Below, piece by piece: positions 46,639-55,716 of a stretch of 64,000 nucleotides of DNA. Below the pieces are notes generated by a model that was given only the letters and a program-made list of their open reading frames with translations, did no database searches and was not told the DNA's origin. The DNA is from UBA1195 sp045598025. Its GTDB lineage: Bacteria > Bacteroidota > Bacteroidia > Bacteroidales > WCHB1-69. The stretch lies in assembly GCA_045598025.1 (NCBI GenBank), contig JAZLLH010000068.1, positions 7,383 to 71,382 of the forward strand, written 5' to 3'. Position 1 is the stretch's first letter. The number at the start of each line of letters is the position of its first letter. Both the position numbers and the translations under genes were made by a program.

Positions 46639-47955
46639 CTACTCTATCGGATGATTTTCTGCAAAAGCCTTCAAGCGGACTTCCAAATCGGGGAACTGCT
46701 CTTTCTTGGCCAGAGAAACACAGGCACGAAGTCCCTGACGCTCGCTGCCGCAGGTGGCCAGAGAAATGGCACTGACACCGTAGTACAGCAGTTCTTCCAG
46801 TAACTCCTCGCTGGTGAAACCGGGATAACCGATAGTGAAATAAAAGCCATCTGAAAGCGGACGGTCCACATCCTTGTCATAAACGATATTGAATCCGTTT
46901 TCAGTAAAAATACGTTTCATCTCGTGGGCTTTGTCGCGATATTCTATCATTCCCTGAACCAGATTATAATCTCCATCATTGCAGGCCTTCAGAATGGCAG
47001 CCATGGCGTGCTGGGCGGAATGGGAAGTACCGGAAGTCAACGCATAAATGGTACTGTAGACCATAGCGTGTCCCAAATTTTCCGATCCGAAGAAAGCTTT
47101 CAGATCGGGGAAGTTCCCGTTATACAGTTTTTCGGACATGACCATCACGGCCAGACGTTCGCCGGCGTAACTGAAGGCCTTGGAACTGGAAATCATCAGA
47201 ATATAGTTGTCCATGTATTTGGCGATGGTCGGCTGGTAAGGAGGTTCTCCCGGCACGGAAATATCCTGACGGAAATCCATACCAAAATAGGCTAAATCTT
47301 CAACGACAACGACATCGTACTTGCTGGCCACTTCGGCAATAATCTGAAGTTCCTGATCCGTAAAACAGACCCAGGAAGGATTGTTGGGATTGGAATATAC
47401 GATGGAATGGATATGTCCCTTGGAAAGATAGCTTTCCAGCTTGGCACGCAACTTTTCTCCACGGAACTCATAGACATCAAAAGTCTCGTATTTTGCTCCA
47501 ATGATTCTATGCTGCGTTTTCTGCACGGGGAATCCGGGATCAATGAACAAAGTGGTATCCTTTTCCTTGTGCAGATAACGTATGGTCATGAAAATGGCCA
47601 TACCCGCCTGCATGGAACCGACCGTAGGAATGCAGCAGGACGGTTTGACATCAATGTCCAGGAAATTTTTGCAGAACCGGGCCATTTCGTGTTTCAATTC
47701 GGGAATACCTTCAATACTGGGATACAGGGAGGCTACTCCGTTATCCAAGGCGGCCTTCTGCGCATCGATTCCGATTTGGACGGCGGGCAAACCGGGAATT
47801 CCCATTTCCATGCGGACGAACTTGGTCCCGCTGGCTGTCTCTATTTCGTTGATCAAACGCTGGACTTCACGAATCGTTGCTCTTCCGACGCAGGGAAGGT
47901 TGCTGGATTTGATTTTTTCTTTGACGATATTGGCATCAATCGGTGTCTGTTTCAT
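46639..47955 (-). CDS. PLP-dependent aminotransferase, class I/II
   Basis: A 438 aa fold-type I aminotransferase. The PLP-binding Lys is in SSSKAFSYAGERLA. Also visible are the substrate/PLP block YSNPNNPSWVCF, the Asp of VVEDLAYFGMD and the C-terminal Arg region QGLRACVSLAKK. The start is long (about 60 residues before GIPGLPAVQIGIDA). The specific amino acid is not evident, and aspartate/tyrosine-type or aromatic donors are all possible. It has its own -7 element and a downstream terminator, so it is a single-gene unit. Confidence 0.88.
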   Translation of the reverse strand: MKQTPIDANIVKEKIKSSNLPCVGRATIREVQRLINEIETASGTKFVRMEMGIPGLPAVQIGIDAQKAALDNGVASLYPSIEGIPELKHEMARFCKNFLDIDVKPSCCIPTVGSMQAGMAIFMTIRYLHKEKDTTLFIDPGFPVQKTQHRIIGAKYETFDVYEFRGEKLRAKLESYLSKGHIHSIVYSNPNNPSWVCFTDQELQIIAEVASKYDVVVVEDLAYFGMDFRQDISVPGEPPYQPTIAKYMDNYILMISSSKAFSYAGERLAVMVMSEKLYNGNFPDLKAFFGSENLGHAMVYSTIYALTSGTSHSAQHAMAAILKACNDGDYNLVQGMIEYRDKAHEMKRIFTENGFNIVYDKDVDRPLSDGFYFTIGYPGFTSEELLEELLYYGVSAISLATCGSERQGLRACVSLAKKEQFPDLEVRLKAFAENHPIE

Positions 47956-48039
47956 TACTCTACATTTTGTAATTCAGGTTGTTTTTCATTGATTTTCACT
48001 GCAGACAAACCTGATTGGACTGCAATGGAAAACACTTTG

Positions 48040-48047
48040 CAAAGATA
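48040..48047 (-). promoter_or_regulatory. -7 promoter element upstream of the aminotransferase
   Basis: Reverse-strand TATCTTTG matches TAnnTTTG, 85 bases before the ATG at 47955. Confidence 0.55.
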
Positions 48048-48176
48048 GTACTTTTTTCAATACAAAAACCCTTTCTCCGTAAAAATGACGACAAACAGAG
48101 AAAGGATGACGGAATCCGACACGGATTTTTTTCAAATAAATTTTCTTCAGCTTGGTACAGCTATTGTTTTTTGTTT

Positions 48177-48184
48177 TATTTTTG
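48177..48184 (+). promoter_or_regulatory. -7 promoter element upstream of the WG-repeat gene
   Basis: TATTTTTG matches TAnnTTTG, about 29 bases before the ATG. It probably starts the WG-repeat, DHH phosphoesterase and first FKBP unit. Confidence 0.65.
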
Positions 48185-48213
48185 CAAATTAAACTTTAAC
48201 CGAAAGGAAAAAT

Positions 48214-48897
48214 ATGAAGAAGTTCTGTCTGCTCTGTCTGCTGTTCGGCACGTTCATCTATTGCAACGCTCAAGACATTCCCGTCCCCAAAAAGGAACAA
48301 ATCAAAAAAGCTCCTGCCGGCACCATCTTCAAAGTATACCCTGCTGAAGACGAAACCACGGGCATTGCTCAGTCCATTGACATCAGCAAGCTGTTTGCCG
48401 TTAAGACGAACGGATATTGGGGAATGGCAGATCCTAATGGAGACCTCATCATCCGTCCCACCTATGATGACATGAAAGAAGTCGCCGGAAACCGTGTTGC
48501 CGTAAAAAAAGGAAACAAGTGGGGATTTCTGAACCGTGGGGGATTTCTGGATATCCCCTGCATCTACGACAAGGTGGAATCCTTCGAACACGGACTGGCT
48601 CTCGTTCGACAGAACGGATTGTGGGGAATGATTGATTCGACAGGACGGACCGTCATCCGCTGCGAATACCAAGACATCAAAGAACCCAAGGAAGGCATGG
48701 TTGCCGTTCAGGCGAACGGACAATGGGGATTCATGAATACCCGAGGACATTTGGAAATTCTCTTCATATACGAGGACGTCACATCCTTCCACCACGGCAA
48801 GGCCGGATTCAAAATCAACGGTTTGTGGGGTTTGATGGACAAGAACGGAGAAATTGTCTTTGACGCCCAGTTCGACGACATAGAAATAGACGACTGA
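48214..48897 (+). CDS. Exported WG-repeat protein
   Basis: A 227 aa protein with a signal peptide (LCLLCLLFGTFIYCNAQD). Five WG repeats follow, with cores NGYWGMADPNG, NKWGFLNRGG, NGLWGMIDSTG, NGQWGFMNTRG and NGLWGLMDKNG, about 35 residues apart. WG repeats form beta-propeller-like or solenoid folds used for binding, but the ligand is unknown. The next gene begins one base after its stop, so it is in an operon with the DHH phosphoesterase. Confidence 0.88.
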   Translation: MKKFCLLCLLFGTFIYCNAQDIPVPKKEQIKKAPAGTIFKVYPAEDETTGIAQSIDISKLFAVKTNGYWGMADPNGDLIIRPTYDDMKEVAGNRVAVKKGNKWGFLNRGGFLDIPCIYDKVESFEHGLALVRQNGLWGMIDSTGRTVIRCEYQDIKEPKEGMVAVQANGQWGFMNTRGHLEILFIYEDVTSFHHGKAGFKINGLWGLMDKNGEIVFDAQFDDIEIDD

Positions 48898-48898
48898 T

Positions 48899-49933
48899 AT
48901 GCTGTGCTTGAAAAAAAGAAAGATTTACGGACTGAAACGGGAGTTGTCCCGACACAGGAAAGTAGTCATACTGATACACCACAATCCGGACGGAGACGCT
49001 CTCGGCTCCTCCCTCGCCTTGTCCATGTATCTGAAACAAAAGGGGCATGAGGTATGCGTCATTGCCCCCAACGAATTTCCCGAATTCCTGCAGTGGATGC
49101 CGGAATCCGAAAGCGTGCATATGGACAGCCTGGAACCGGAATTCTGCCGTTCCGCAGTCGAACACGCCGGATTCATTTTCTGTCTGGATTTCAACCAATC
49201 CAGCCGTATCAAAAGCCTACAGGAATCCCTGGACAAAAGCAAAGCTTACAAAGCATTGATCGACCATCACATTGAGCCGTCTCCGGATTTTGATTTCACT
49301 TATTCCGTCACGACGGAAACCTCCTCCACCTGCGAACTGGTATATAACTTCATTGCCTACTGCATGGGAGACAAATCCAAAATTACCGTGGAAATGGCCC
49401 AGTGTCTCTACGTAGGCATCACCACGGACACAGGCTCTCTCAGTTACAGTTGCGACAATCCTTCCACCTATCATGTCGTCGGACAACTGATAGGCAAAGG
49501 CATTCATGGAGAAGCCATACACCGGAAGGTCTACGACACCTACTCCGAAAGCCGCATGCGCCTGCTCGGATTCTGTTTGAGCGAACGCATGGTTGTATTG
49601 GAAGGATACGCCACCTCCTACATCTTCCTCAGCAAGGAGGATTTGGAACGATTCCATTACAAACAGGGAGATACAGAAGGAGTGGTCAACTATGGTTTGT
49701 CCATGCAAACCGTCCGGTTTACTGCCTTTTTCTCCGAAAAGGAAGGGCATATCCGCATATCCTTCCGATCCAAAGGTGATTTTGACGTCAATGCCTACGC
49801 CAGGAAACATTTCCATGGAGGCGGACACAAAAATGCCGCTGGAGGAGAGTCCGATCAGAGCATGGAAGAATGCATTGCCTTGTTCCGCTCTACACTTGAA
49901 CAATACAAAGACAGCCTGACAAAAAAAGACTGA
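48899..49933 (+). CDS. DHH family phosphoesterase (NrnA-like)
   Basis: A 344 aa bifunctional nanoRNase/pAp phosphatase-type enzyme that breaks down very short RNAs and 3'-phosphoadenosine 5'-phosphate. Metal-binding motifs are HHNPDGDALGSS, CLDFN, the namesake ALIDHHIEP and GITTDTGSLSYS. The DHHA1 domain ends with the substrate motif HGGGHKNAAGG. Next to it is an FKBP lipoprotein, an arrangement I recall from gldI loci of flavobacteria. Confidence 0.93.
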   Translation: MLCLKKRKIYGLKRELSRHRKVVILIHHNPDGDALGSSLALSMYLKQKGHEVCVIAPNEFPEFLQWMPESESVHMDSLEPEFCRSAVEHAGFIFCLDFNQSSRIKSLQESLDKSKAYKALIDHHIEPSPDFDFTYSVTTETSSTCELVYNFIAYCMGDKSKITVEMAQCLYVGITTDTGSLSYSCDNPSTYHVVGQLIGKGIHGEAIHRKVYDTYSESRMRLLGFCLSERMVVLEGYATSYIFLSKEDLERFHYKQGDTEGVVNYGLSMQTVRFTAFFSEKEGHIRISFRSKGDFDVNAYARKHFHGGGHKNAAGGESDQSMEECIALFRSTLEQYKDSLTKKD

Positions 49934-49936
49934 ACC

Positions 49937-50452
49937 ATGAATAGAATTGCCATACTGTTTGCCATTGGAGCAGTCCTGACAATGCAGGGATGCCGTCACA
50001 GAACGGAGATGCCCGACATCAGAGAACAATCCCCTACGCAGGAGCAGATGTTTCGCCTCAACAGAGACATTGTCAGAGACGAAGCCACAGACATACAGCT
50101 CCTCATACAACGCTACGGATGGCAGATGAAAGTCACGCCCTCAGGATTGTATTACGAAATTACCCGACACACGGATTCCCGCCTGCTGCAAAAAGGTGAA
50201 AGCGTACAATTGAAATACCGTATCGCCTCCCTGGATGGAGAAGTGCTTTATTCCTCCGAAAAAGACGGCATCAAGAATGTTGTGATAGAAAAGTCCGAAG
50301 AGCCCATGGGACTGCACGAAGCACTGAGACTGATGCGTCATGGAGAATATGCCCATCTGATCATTCCTGCCCATCTGGCCTACGGGAATTTGGGAGACGG
50401 AAACCGCATTCCCGGGTTTTCGGCCCTCGTCTGCTATATTGAAGTACTCTGA
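49937..50452 (+). CDS. FKBP-type peptidyl-prolyl isomerase lipoprotein (GldI-like)
   Basis: A 171 aa lipoprotein (lipobox MQGC near residue 18). The FKBP domain fills the C-terminal 110 residues: VTPSGLYYEIT, GESVQLKYRIASLDGEVLYS, GLHEALRLMRHGEYAHLIIP and AHLAYGNLGDG. This enzyme class speeds cis-trans proline isomerisation and aids folding of envelope proteins. Position beside the DHH phosphoesterase suggests a GldI-type role, but there is no direct proof here. Several catalytic aromatic positions vary from human FKBP12, so activity is uncertain. Confidence 0.85.
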   Translation: MNRIAILFAIGAVLTMQGCRHRTEMPDIREQSPTQEQMFRLNRDIVRDEATDIQLLIQRYGWQMKVTPSGLYYEITRHTDSRLLQKGESVQLKYRIASLDGEVLYSSEKDGIKNVVIEKSEEPMGLHEALRLMRHGEYAHLIIPAHLAYGNLGDGNRIPGFSALVCYIEVL

Positions 50453-50596
50453 AAGCAAGAAACGCCCGCATTTTCTTCGTACATTTTGAGAAATGCAATC
50501 GGGTAACGTCATTTTAGCCCAAGATAATGATTGTCAAATAAAAAACAAAATTCCGAAAAATCTGATGCAAAACAGGCATTATATGTATTAATTTCG

Positions 50597-50604
50597 TAAT
50601 TTTG
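50597..50604 (+). promoter_or_regulatory. -7 promoter element upstream of the second FKBP gene
   Basis: TAATTTTG matches TAnnTTTG. It lies in the 272-base stretch between the first and second FKBP genes, with a 5' leader of about 115 bases before the ATG at 50725. No other gene is seen in this stretch. Confidence 0.6.
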
Positions 50605-50724
50605 CATATTCATTTTTCGGGTAAAATGGTTCATGTAGGTTCGCTGTTTTGTCTGAAAATTAGAGGAAAATTAAATTTTAGAACCTACCGAAAAAAAACA
50701 TCAATTATTAACAGTATCAGTTAC

Positions 50725-51573
50725 ATGAAACGTTTATTCATCATTACATTGGCTGTCTGCAGCATGCTCATGGCCACCTCCTGCAAGGACAAAAGATTCA
50801 AAGGTTATGACAAGACCGAAAACGGATTGTATTACAAATTCCTGGTAGAAAACAAAGATGCGCGCGCTCCCCAACAGGGCGATTTTCTGTTCATCACGGT
50901 TTCCTACCGTACGGACAATGATTCTATTGTTTTCGATCCCCGCGATGTCATTGACCAGATGCAGCCTTCCATATATACCGGAGACCTATACGAAGCCTAC
51001 GGCCTGATGCACGAAGGCGACGAGGCTTCATTCATCATGAAAGCGGATACCCTCTTCCACTACATGGGATGGCCCGAAATTCCTTCCTTCATCACAGATG
51101 AAAGTGTAGTCTATTTCACCATCAAGTTGAACAGGATAGCTGGGGCCGACGAAATCAAAGCTGAAAAAAGCCAGGAAATCGACAAATACATCACCGACCA
51201 CAATTTGACGGCCACACCGACGGAAAGCGGACTTTATTTCATTGAGCAGAAAGCCGGAAAGGGTGGAGCCATACAAGACGGAGATACCCTCAGCATCCAC
51301 TATACCTTCAAACTGATTAACGACACCATTTTTGATTCTTCCTTAGGGAAAAACCCCATGCCCTGCATCGCAGGCAGAATGTTCCCCGGCATGGACGAAG
51401 GTCTCAAACTCATGAAACGCGGTGGTAAAGCCTTGATGATTATGCCTTATGACATAGCTTTCGGGGTTCAGAATCCTTACATTCCGGTTCCTCCTTTCTC
51501 CACCATCATCGCAGAAATTGAGGTACTGCCCACGTTTATCCGTCCGGAAATGCCTTCTCAACCCATAGAATAA
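50725..51573 (+). CDS. Two-module FKBP-type isomerase lipoprotein
   Basis: A 282 aa lipoprotein (lipobox ATSC). Two FKBP-like modules are visible. The N-terminal one (about 30-145) begins GYDKTENGLYYKFLVEN and includes GLMHEGDEASFIMKADTL. The C-terminal one (about 165-275) begins ATPTESGLYFIEQKAGKGG and includes HYTFKLINDTIFDSS, GMDEGLKLMKRGGKALMIMP and the usual final strands. The first is more degenerate and may be a chaperone-like domain. The start at the ATG giving MKRLF was chosen over a longer frame that lacks a signal. It is paralogous to the next gene. Confidence 0.85.
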   Translation: MKRLFIITLAVCSMLMATSCKDKRFKGYDKTENGLYYKFLVENKDARAPQQGDFLFITVSYRTDNDSIVFDPRDVIDQMQPSIYTGDLYEAYGLMHEGDEASFIMKADTLFHYMGWPEIPSFITDESVVYFTIKLNRIAGADEIKAEKSQEIDKYITDHNLTATPTESGLYFIEQKAGKGGAIQDGDTLSIHYTFKLINDTIFDSSLGKNPMPCIAGRMFPGMDEGLKLMKRGGKALMIMPYDIAFGVQNPYIPVPPFSTIIAEIEVLPTFIRPEMPSQPIE

Positions 51574-51607
51574 GCAGAACAAAAAAGAGACGTGTAAAAA
51601 AAGAAAG

Positions 51608-52453
51608 ATGAAAGCCAAGAAATATCTTCTTTTCGGAATGGCCGCACTTGTATTGACGGCTTGTACAGACTACAAAGGATACAAGAAAACGGAGAACGGA
51701 CTTTACTATAAGTTTTTTTCTGACAATGCCACAGCCCGCAAGCCTCAGACAGGCGATGTTTTGAATATTTCCGTTGAAATCAAGACGCAGAACGATTCTG
51801 TTGTCCAACCGGCCACGGAAATCCTCACCATGCTGCAACCTTCCAAATACTCCGGTGACATTTTCGAAGGCCTGGCCATGATGCACGAAGGCGATTCCGC
51901 CTCCTTCATACTTTCGGCCGAAGACTATTACAGAACCTATCACTACGGACAAATTCCCTCTTTCGTCAATGCGAAAAAGAAAACCATGCTGTGGTTTACG
52001 GTCTGCCTGCACTCCATACAGACTTTCGATGAATACAAAGCCACCCAGGTCCAGAAAGCCATTGCCGAAGAAAAGGAACTGATGGCGGCCTATCTGGAAG
52101 AGCACCAGCTGCAAACCGAGCCGACAGCTTCCGGAATGTACTATATCGAACAAAGGGCCGGCAAGGGTAACTGCCCCGCCAAAGGGAAGAAATGCAAAGT
52201 CCACTACAGAGGAACTTTGTTTGACGGTACAAAATTCGATTCTTCCTACGACCGCAACGAACCGTTTGAATTCACACTCGGCATGGGACAGGTGATTGCC
52301 GGATGGGACGAAGGCGTCGCCATGATGAAAAAAGGAGGAAAAGCCGTTTTTCTGCTACCATCCAATCTGGCCTACGGCGAACGGGGTGCGGGAGAACTCA
52401 TCAAGCCCTATACGCCCCTCATTTTTGAAGTCGAACTGATCGATTTTCAATAA
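51608..52453 (+). CDS. Two-module FKBP-type isomerase lipoprotein (paralogue)
   Basis: A 281 aa lipoprotein (lipobox LTAC). It repeats the layout of the preceding gene: an N-terminal module starting GYKKTENGLYYKFF and a C-terminal FKBP domain with ASGMYYIEQRAGKGN, VHYRGTLFDGTKFDSSYDRN and GWDEGVAMMKKGGKAVFLLP. The second domain keeps the FKBP consensus closely (Trp in GWDEG, NLAYGERG), so it is probably active, unlike the more divergent copy before it. A strong hairpin follows the stop. Confidence 0.9.
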   Translation: MKAKKYLLFGMAALVLTACTDYKGYKKTENGLYYKFFSDNATARKPQTGDVLNISVEIKTQNDSVVQPATEILTMLQPSKYSGDIFEGLAMMHEGDSASFILSAEDYYRTYHYGQIPSFVNAKKKTMLWFTVCLHSIQTFDEYKATQVQKAIAEEKELMAAYLEEHQLQTEPTASGMYYIEQRAGKGNCPAKGKKCKVHYRGTLFDGTKFDSSYDRNEPFEFTLGMGQVIAGWDEGVAMMKKGGKAVFLLPSNLAYGERGAGELIKPYTPLIFEVELIDFQ

Positions 52454-52456
52454 AGA

Positions 52457-52490
52457 CAAATTGGCCGGCATTAACATGCCGGCCAATTTG
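52457..52490 (+). terminator. Perfect 15-bp hairpin after the FKBP cluster
   Basis: CAAATTGGCCGGCAT and ATGCCGGCCAATTTG pair perfectly around a TAAC loop. The T run after it is poor, so it may stabilise the 3' end as well as terminate. Confidence 0.7.
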
Positions 52491-52518
52491 ATTATTCAAC
52501 GATTATTTTTAAAACAAA

Positions 52519-53379
52519 ATGACAAAAAAGACCTTTCTCTCTCTGTTGATAGCTGCTGTCCTGCTGTCAGGTACTGCCAAGAGTTTTGCGGATGGACCTG
52601 TGCCCAAAGTGGGCATATCTTTAAGCGGAGGAGCCGCGTTGGGCTACGCTCATATCGGGTTCCTGCAGGCCATGGACGAAGCCGGCATCCGCCCCGACTG
52701 CATTGCGGGAACCTCCATGGGGGCCATCATCGGCATGATGTACGCCGCTGGGTATGCGCCCAGGGAAATTCTGCAGATTGTACGAAAGGAACACATGAAC
52801 CGACTGAGCGGAATATACCATTTCGAACTACGCCACAAAGGCGGCCTGATGAGTACGCGCCATCTGCAGAAAGTTCTGTCAGCCTACGTTCCGCACAATC
52901 ATTTCGACTCTCTTCCCATCCGTTTTTATTGCTGCACCTTCGACATGGATCACCTGCAGCCGATATACCGAAGCAGAGGGGAACAACTGGTACAATACGT
53001 GACAGCTTCGGCTGCCATGCCTGGCGTATTTGCACCCCCATTGCTGGACAGTGTCCACTGCGTGGACGGGGGCATGTATGACAATCTTCCCGTCCTGCCG
53101 CTGCAAGAAGAAGGATGCGACATCCGCATTGCCTCCTATCTGCTGATAGAACGCCCTTCAGAAACCACAAATGCAAAAAAATTATGGATGCACGCCTATT
53201 CCTATTGTACCTATTCCACCGCTCTCCCGCGTTTAGAACAGTTCACTGATGTGGCAACCATTGACCCGTATCCCTACTGGCTGACGGATTTCAAAAAAGC
53301 AGAGGAATTGTACGAACTCGGATACCGCTATGGAAAACAATTTTTCGAAACCTTTTCAACCCATCCCAACCAACCATGA
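52519..53379 (+). CDS. Exported patatin-like phospholipase
   Basis: A 286 aa patatin-fold lipid acyl hydrolase. After a signal peptide (residues 1-24) come the oxyanion loop SLSGGAALGYAHIGFL, the nucleophile elbow GTSMG (Ser near residue 65) and the catalytic Asp in VDGGMYDN. These give an intact Ser-Asp dyad. The short form without a BamA-like barrel suggests a periplasmic or surface enzyme rather than an autotransporter. The lipid substrate is unknown. Its TGA overlaps the next ATG by four bases. Confidence 0.92.
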   Translation: MTKKTFLSLLIAAVLLSGTAKSFADGPVPKVGISLSGGAALGYAHIGFLQAMDEAGIRPDCIAGTSMGAIIGMMYAAGYAPREILQIVRKEHMNRLSGIYHFELRHKGGLMSTRHLQKVLSAYVPHNHFDSLPIRFYCCTFDMDHLQPIYRSRGEQLVQYVTASAAMPGVFAPPLLDSVHCVDGGMYDNLPVLPLQEEGCDIRIASYLLIERPSETTNAKKLWMHAYSYCTYSTALPRLEQFTDVATIDPYPYWLTDFKKAEELYELGYRYGKQFFETFSTHPNQP

Positions 53380-54215
53380 AAAATCCCTGTCTCCAACCCA
53401 TACGCATTGACATCAACGATTACATCTACACAGGCGAAGGAGCGAGCGGAGCCGGCTATTTTCACAAGACCGACCCCACGCTGATGCTCAAACTCTACAC
53501 AGCCGCTTCGCCCTATGAAATCATAGTAAACGAGCTGCTGTCTGCCCGTAAAGTCTACGATTTGGGCATACCGACTCCAGAACCAGGAGATTTCATCACC
53601 GACGGGAATGGACGCTATGGCATACGGTTTAAACGCATACAGGACAAGAAATCCTTCTCCCGTGCCGTCGGAGACGAGCCGCAGCGAGTGGAATTCTACG
53701 CCCGCGAATTTGCTGGAATGTGCTTGGAACTGCATTCCGTACATGTCGACTGCACGCAGTTCCCGAACATGAAGGACGTCTACCTGCAAATGCTGAAGGA
53801 AAATCCATACTTCAATATGGAAGAAAGAAAGTGGGTGAAAGATTTTCTCTCCACTGTTCCGGACACCGATACCGCCCTGCATGGTGACTTGCAATACAGC
53901 AATGCCATTCTTTCCGAATCGGGCCGGTATTTCATCGATTTGGGTGATTTCGCTTACGGACATCCCTATTTTGACATCGGTCAAGTCATGCTGTGCTGCC
54001 TCTACTCTCCCGAGGCCTTCATTCGCGAAACCTTCCACATGGAACCGGAAACGGCAAAAGCTTTTTGGAAATATTTTGTCAAAGGCTATTTCGGCGAACA
54101 GGCTGATGTCGAGGAAACCACCCGGATAATCCGCCCCTACTCCGGTCTGAAAACCCTGCTGATAGAACGGAACATAGGATCATACCATCCTCATTTCCAT
54201 CAATTTTTAGGATAA
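53376..54215 (+). CDS. APH-like phosphotransferase
   Basis: A 279 aa cytoplasmic kinase of the aminoglycoside phosphotransferase-like fold. The Brenner motif HGDLQYSNAIL supplies the catalytic Asp, and the metal-binding IDLGDFAYGHP lies about 18 residues later. The N-terminal lobe has a Gly-rich GEGASGAGYFHK and a Lys in LMLKLY. The closest pattern I recall is the TIGR02172 family of uncharacterised proteins, not known resistance enzymes, so drug resistance should not be inferred. It is coupled to the patatin gene by an ATGA overlap. Confidence 0.8.
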   Translation: MKNPCLQPIRIDINDYIYTGEGASGAGYFHKTDPTLMLKLYTAASPYEIIVNELLSARKVYDLGIPTPEPGDFITDGNGRYGIRFKRIQDKKSFSRAVGDEPQRVEFYAREFAGMCLELHSVHVDCTQFPNMKDVYLQMLKENPYFNMEERKWVKDFLSTVPDTDTALHGDLQYSNAILSESGRYFIDLGDFAYGHPYFDIGQVMLCCLYSPEAFIRETFHMEPETAKAFWKYFVKGYFGEQADVEETTRIIRPYSGLKTLLIERNIGSYHPHFHQFLG

Positions 54216-54269
54216 ATAGAAATATTCCATCCTTTTACCGTCAGCCAGCGTTCAGGAAAAGAGATAGGG

Positions 54270-55070
54270 CTACATGGACTGTATCTTTCGGGCCAAACGG
54301 GCGCAAAGTCCCGGGAAAAACTGCTTAATCCGGGCCATGATGAGTTCCGTGCTTCCGACCAGCACTTCGCGTTTCTTCATGTAAACGGCACGAGTGATGA
54401 TTGCAGCTGCTTTTTCAGGGGTAATTCCCTTGGCCTGACCGGCATCCATCTTTCCATGAAGGCTTCCGTCTTTTTCCAAGGCATAAAACGAAATGCGTGT
54501 CTGCACACGACCGGGACATACGATAGTAACACGAATTCCTTTATCGTAATTTTCTGCCTGAACGGTTTCAAAAAATCCGTACAGGGCATGCTTTGACGAA
54601 GAATAGGCACAACGCAACGGAAATCCGAAACGGCCTGCAATACTGGTAGTCACCACCAATTGACCTCCGCCGTTGGCTATCATTTTCGGCAGGACGGCCT
54701 TGGTCAGTATGACAGGTGCAAAATAATTCACCTCCATCACCTTGCGTATCACCCCCATCTCGGTTTCCAGAGTTGTGGCCCGCTGGCTGATGCCGGCATT
54801 ATTATACAACACATCCACCCTTCCGAAACGCTGCATGGCGGTCTCCGCCAATTCATTTAACTGATCCGTACGGGAAAGATCGAAAGGCAGGGCAAAAGCA
54901 TCAGGAGCTCCCAGTTTTTTGCATTTTTCAACCACCTTGTCCAACAAATCGGACTCCAGAGCGGTCAGAATCAAAGTAGCATTTTCCTCAGCCATACGAT
55001 AGGCAGTCGCTTCGCCTATGCCGGATGAGGCTCCGGTAATCCAAACGACTTTATCTGCAAATTTCCCCAT
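54270..55070 (-). CDS. SDR family oxidoreductase
   Basis: A 266 aa short-chain dehydrogenase/reductase. The NAD(P)-binding motif is WITGASSGIGEATAYRMA, followed by YNNAGIS, the catalytic Ser in TTSIAGRFGFP, and YSSSKHALYGF with the catalytic Tyr-x-x-x-Lys. The C-terminus has a hydrophobic and basic stretch (ARIKQFFPGLCARLARKI) that may contact a membrane. The substrate is unknown; lipid or ketone reduction are possible. It has its own -7 element and converges on the APH-like gene. Confidence 0.92.
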   Translation of the reverse strand: MGKFADKVVWITGASSGIGEATAYRMAEENATLILTALESDLLDKVVEKCKKLGAPDAFALPFDLSRTDQLNELAETAMQRFGRVDVLYNNAGISQRATTLETEMGVIRKVMEVNYFAPVILTKAVLPKMIANGGGQLVVTTSIAGRFGFPLRCAYSSSKHALYGFFETVQAENYDKGIRVTIVCPGRVQTRISFYALEKDGSLHGKMDAGQAKGITPEKAAAIITRAVYMKKREVLVGSTELIMARIKQFFPGLCARLARKIQSM

Positions 55071-55106
55071 ATTTCAATGTTGTGATATGTATGAATAATG
55101 AATCTG

Positions 55107-55114
55107 CAAAAGTA
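55107..55114 (-). promoter_or_regulatory. -7 promoter element upstream of the SDR gene
   Basis: Reverse-strand TACTTTTG matches TAnnTTTG, 36 bases before the ATG. Confidence 0.65.
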
Positions 55115-55183
55115 ATCAAAATAAATATACGCAGGCCCTAAAATAAAAATCTTTGTATTGTCTGTTTGCATCGTATTTTTGTG

Positions 55184-55191
55184 TACCTTTG
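55184..55191 (+). promoter_or_regulatory. -7 promoter element upstream of the 55.2 kb lipoprotein
   Basis: TACCTTTG matches TAnnTTTG, 21 bases before the ATG at 55213. With the SDR element it makes a compact divergent promoter. Confidence 0.65.
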
Positions 55192-55212
55192 CATCACATT
55201 CGATTGACGGAT

Positions 55213-55599
55213 ATGAGCATAAAAAAACGACTTGGAGGAATTTTTCTTTTTGCGGTCTTGGCCTTTTGCCTGGGCGCGGCTTTCTCCGGTTGCAAATCAG
55301 TAGAAGAAAGCGGGACGGAAACCGCTTCTGTGGAATATGGTGACCTGTACGGAATCCACCCCATCAAGGACGATGCCGGCATGTTGGCCGAAATTTCCAC
55401 CACGACGGTTCCCTCTGTCGTTTCTCTGCGCCCGCAACAAATCCGGCCATCTTTTGAAAAAAACGGACTGAGGTTGGAAGCCAGATACAAGGTTACGGCC
55501 CGCCCCCGACAAGCCAACGAGATAACCACTACCTTCTGCCACCAGAATGTCTATCCCATAGACTACTTTATTTATTGCCAGCAGAAAATCAGGATTTAG
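55213..55599 (+). CDS. Short lipoprotein, possibly frameshifted
   Basis: A 128 aa product as annotated. It has a type II signal peptide with lipobox FSGC near residue 27, then a strand-rich stretch. It stops at YCQQKIRI. The adjacent frame, however, continues without a stop to 55763 and reads on in the same style (PAENQDLVSLDVTCSADADQ, then FFISINLKIS). A single missing T near 55567-55573 would join the two into one protein of about 180 residues. I therefore suspect a frameshift or sequencing error. No family is recognised. Confidence 0.55.
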   Translation: MSIKKRLGGIFLFAVLAFCLGAAFSGCKSVEESGTETASVEYGDLYGIHPIKDDAGMLAEISTTTVPSVVSLRPQQIRPSFEKNGLRLEARYKVTARPRQANEITTTFCHQNVYPIDYFIYCQQKIRI

Positions 55600-55716
55600 T
55601 TTCACTTGATGTGACCTGCTCTGCGGATGCAGATCAGGAATTATTGTCTGCCGTTTTCCCGACAAAGACGGGAAACGGAGATTTCTTCATATCTATTAAC
55701 TTAAAAATCAGTGATC

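Noticed and set aside
53376..54215. Aminoglycoside resistance gene
   Set aside because: The APH fold motifs are present, but the sequence resembles an uncharacterised family and there is no mobile context.
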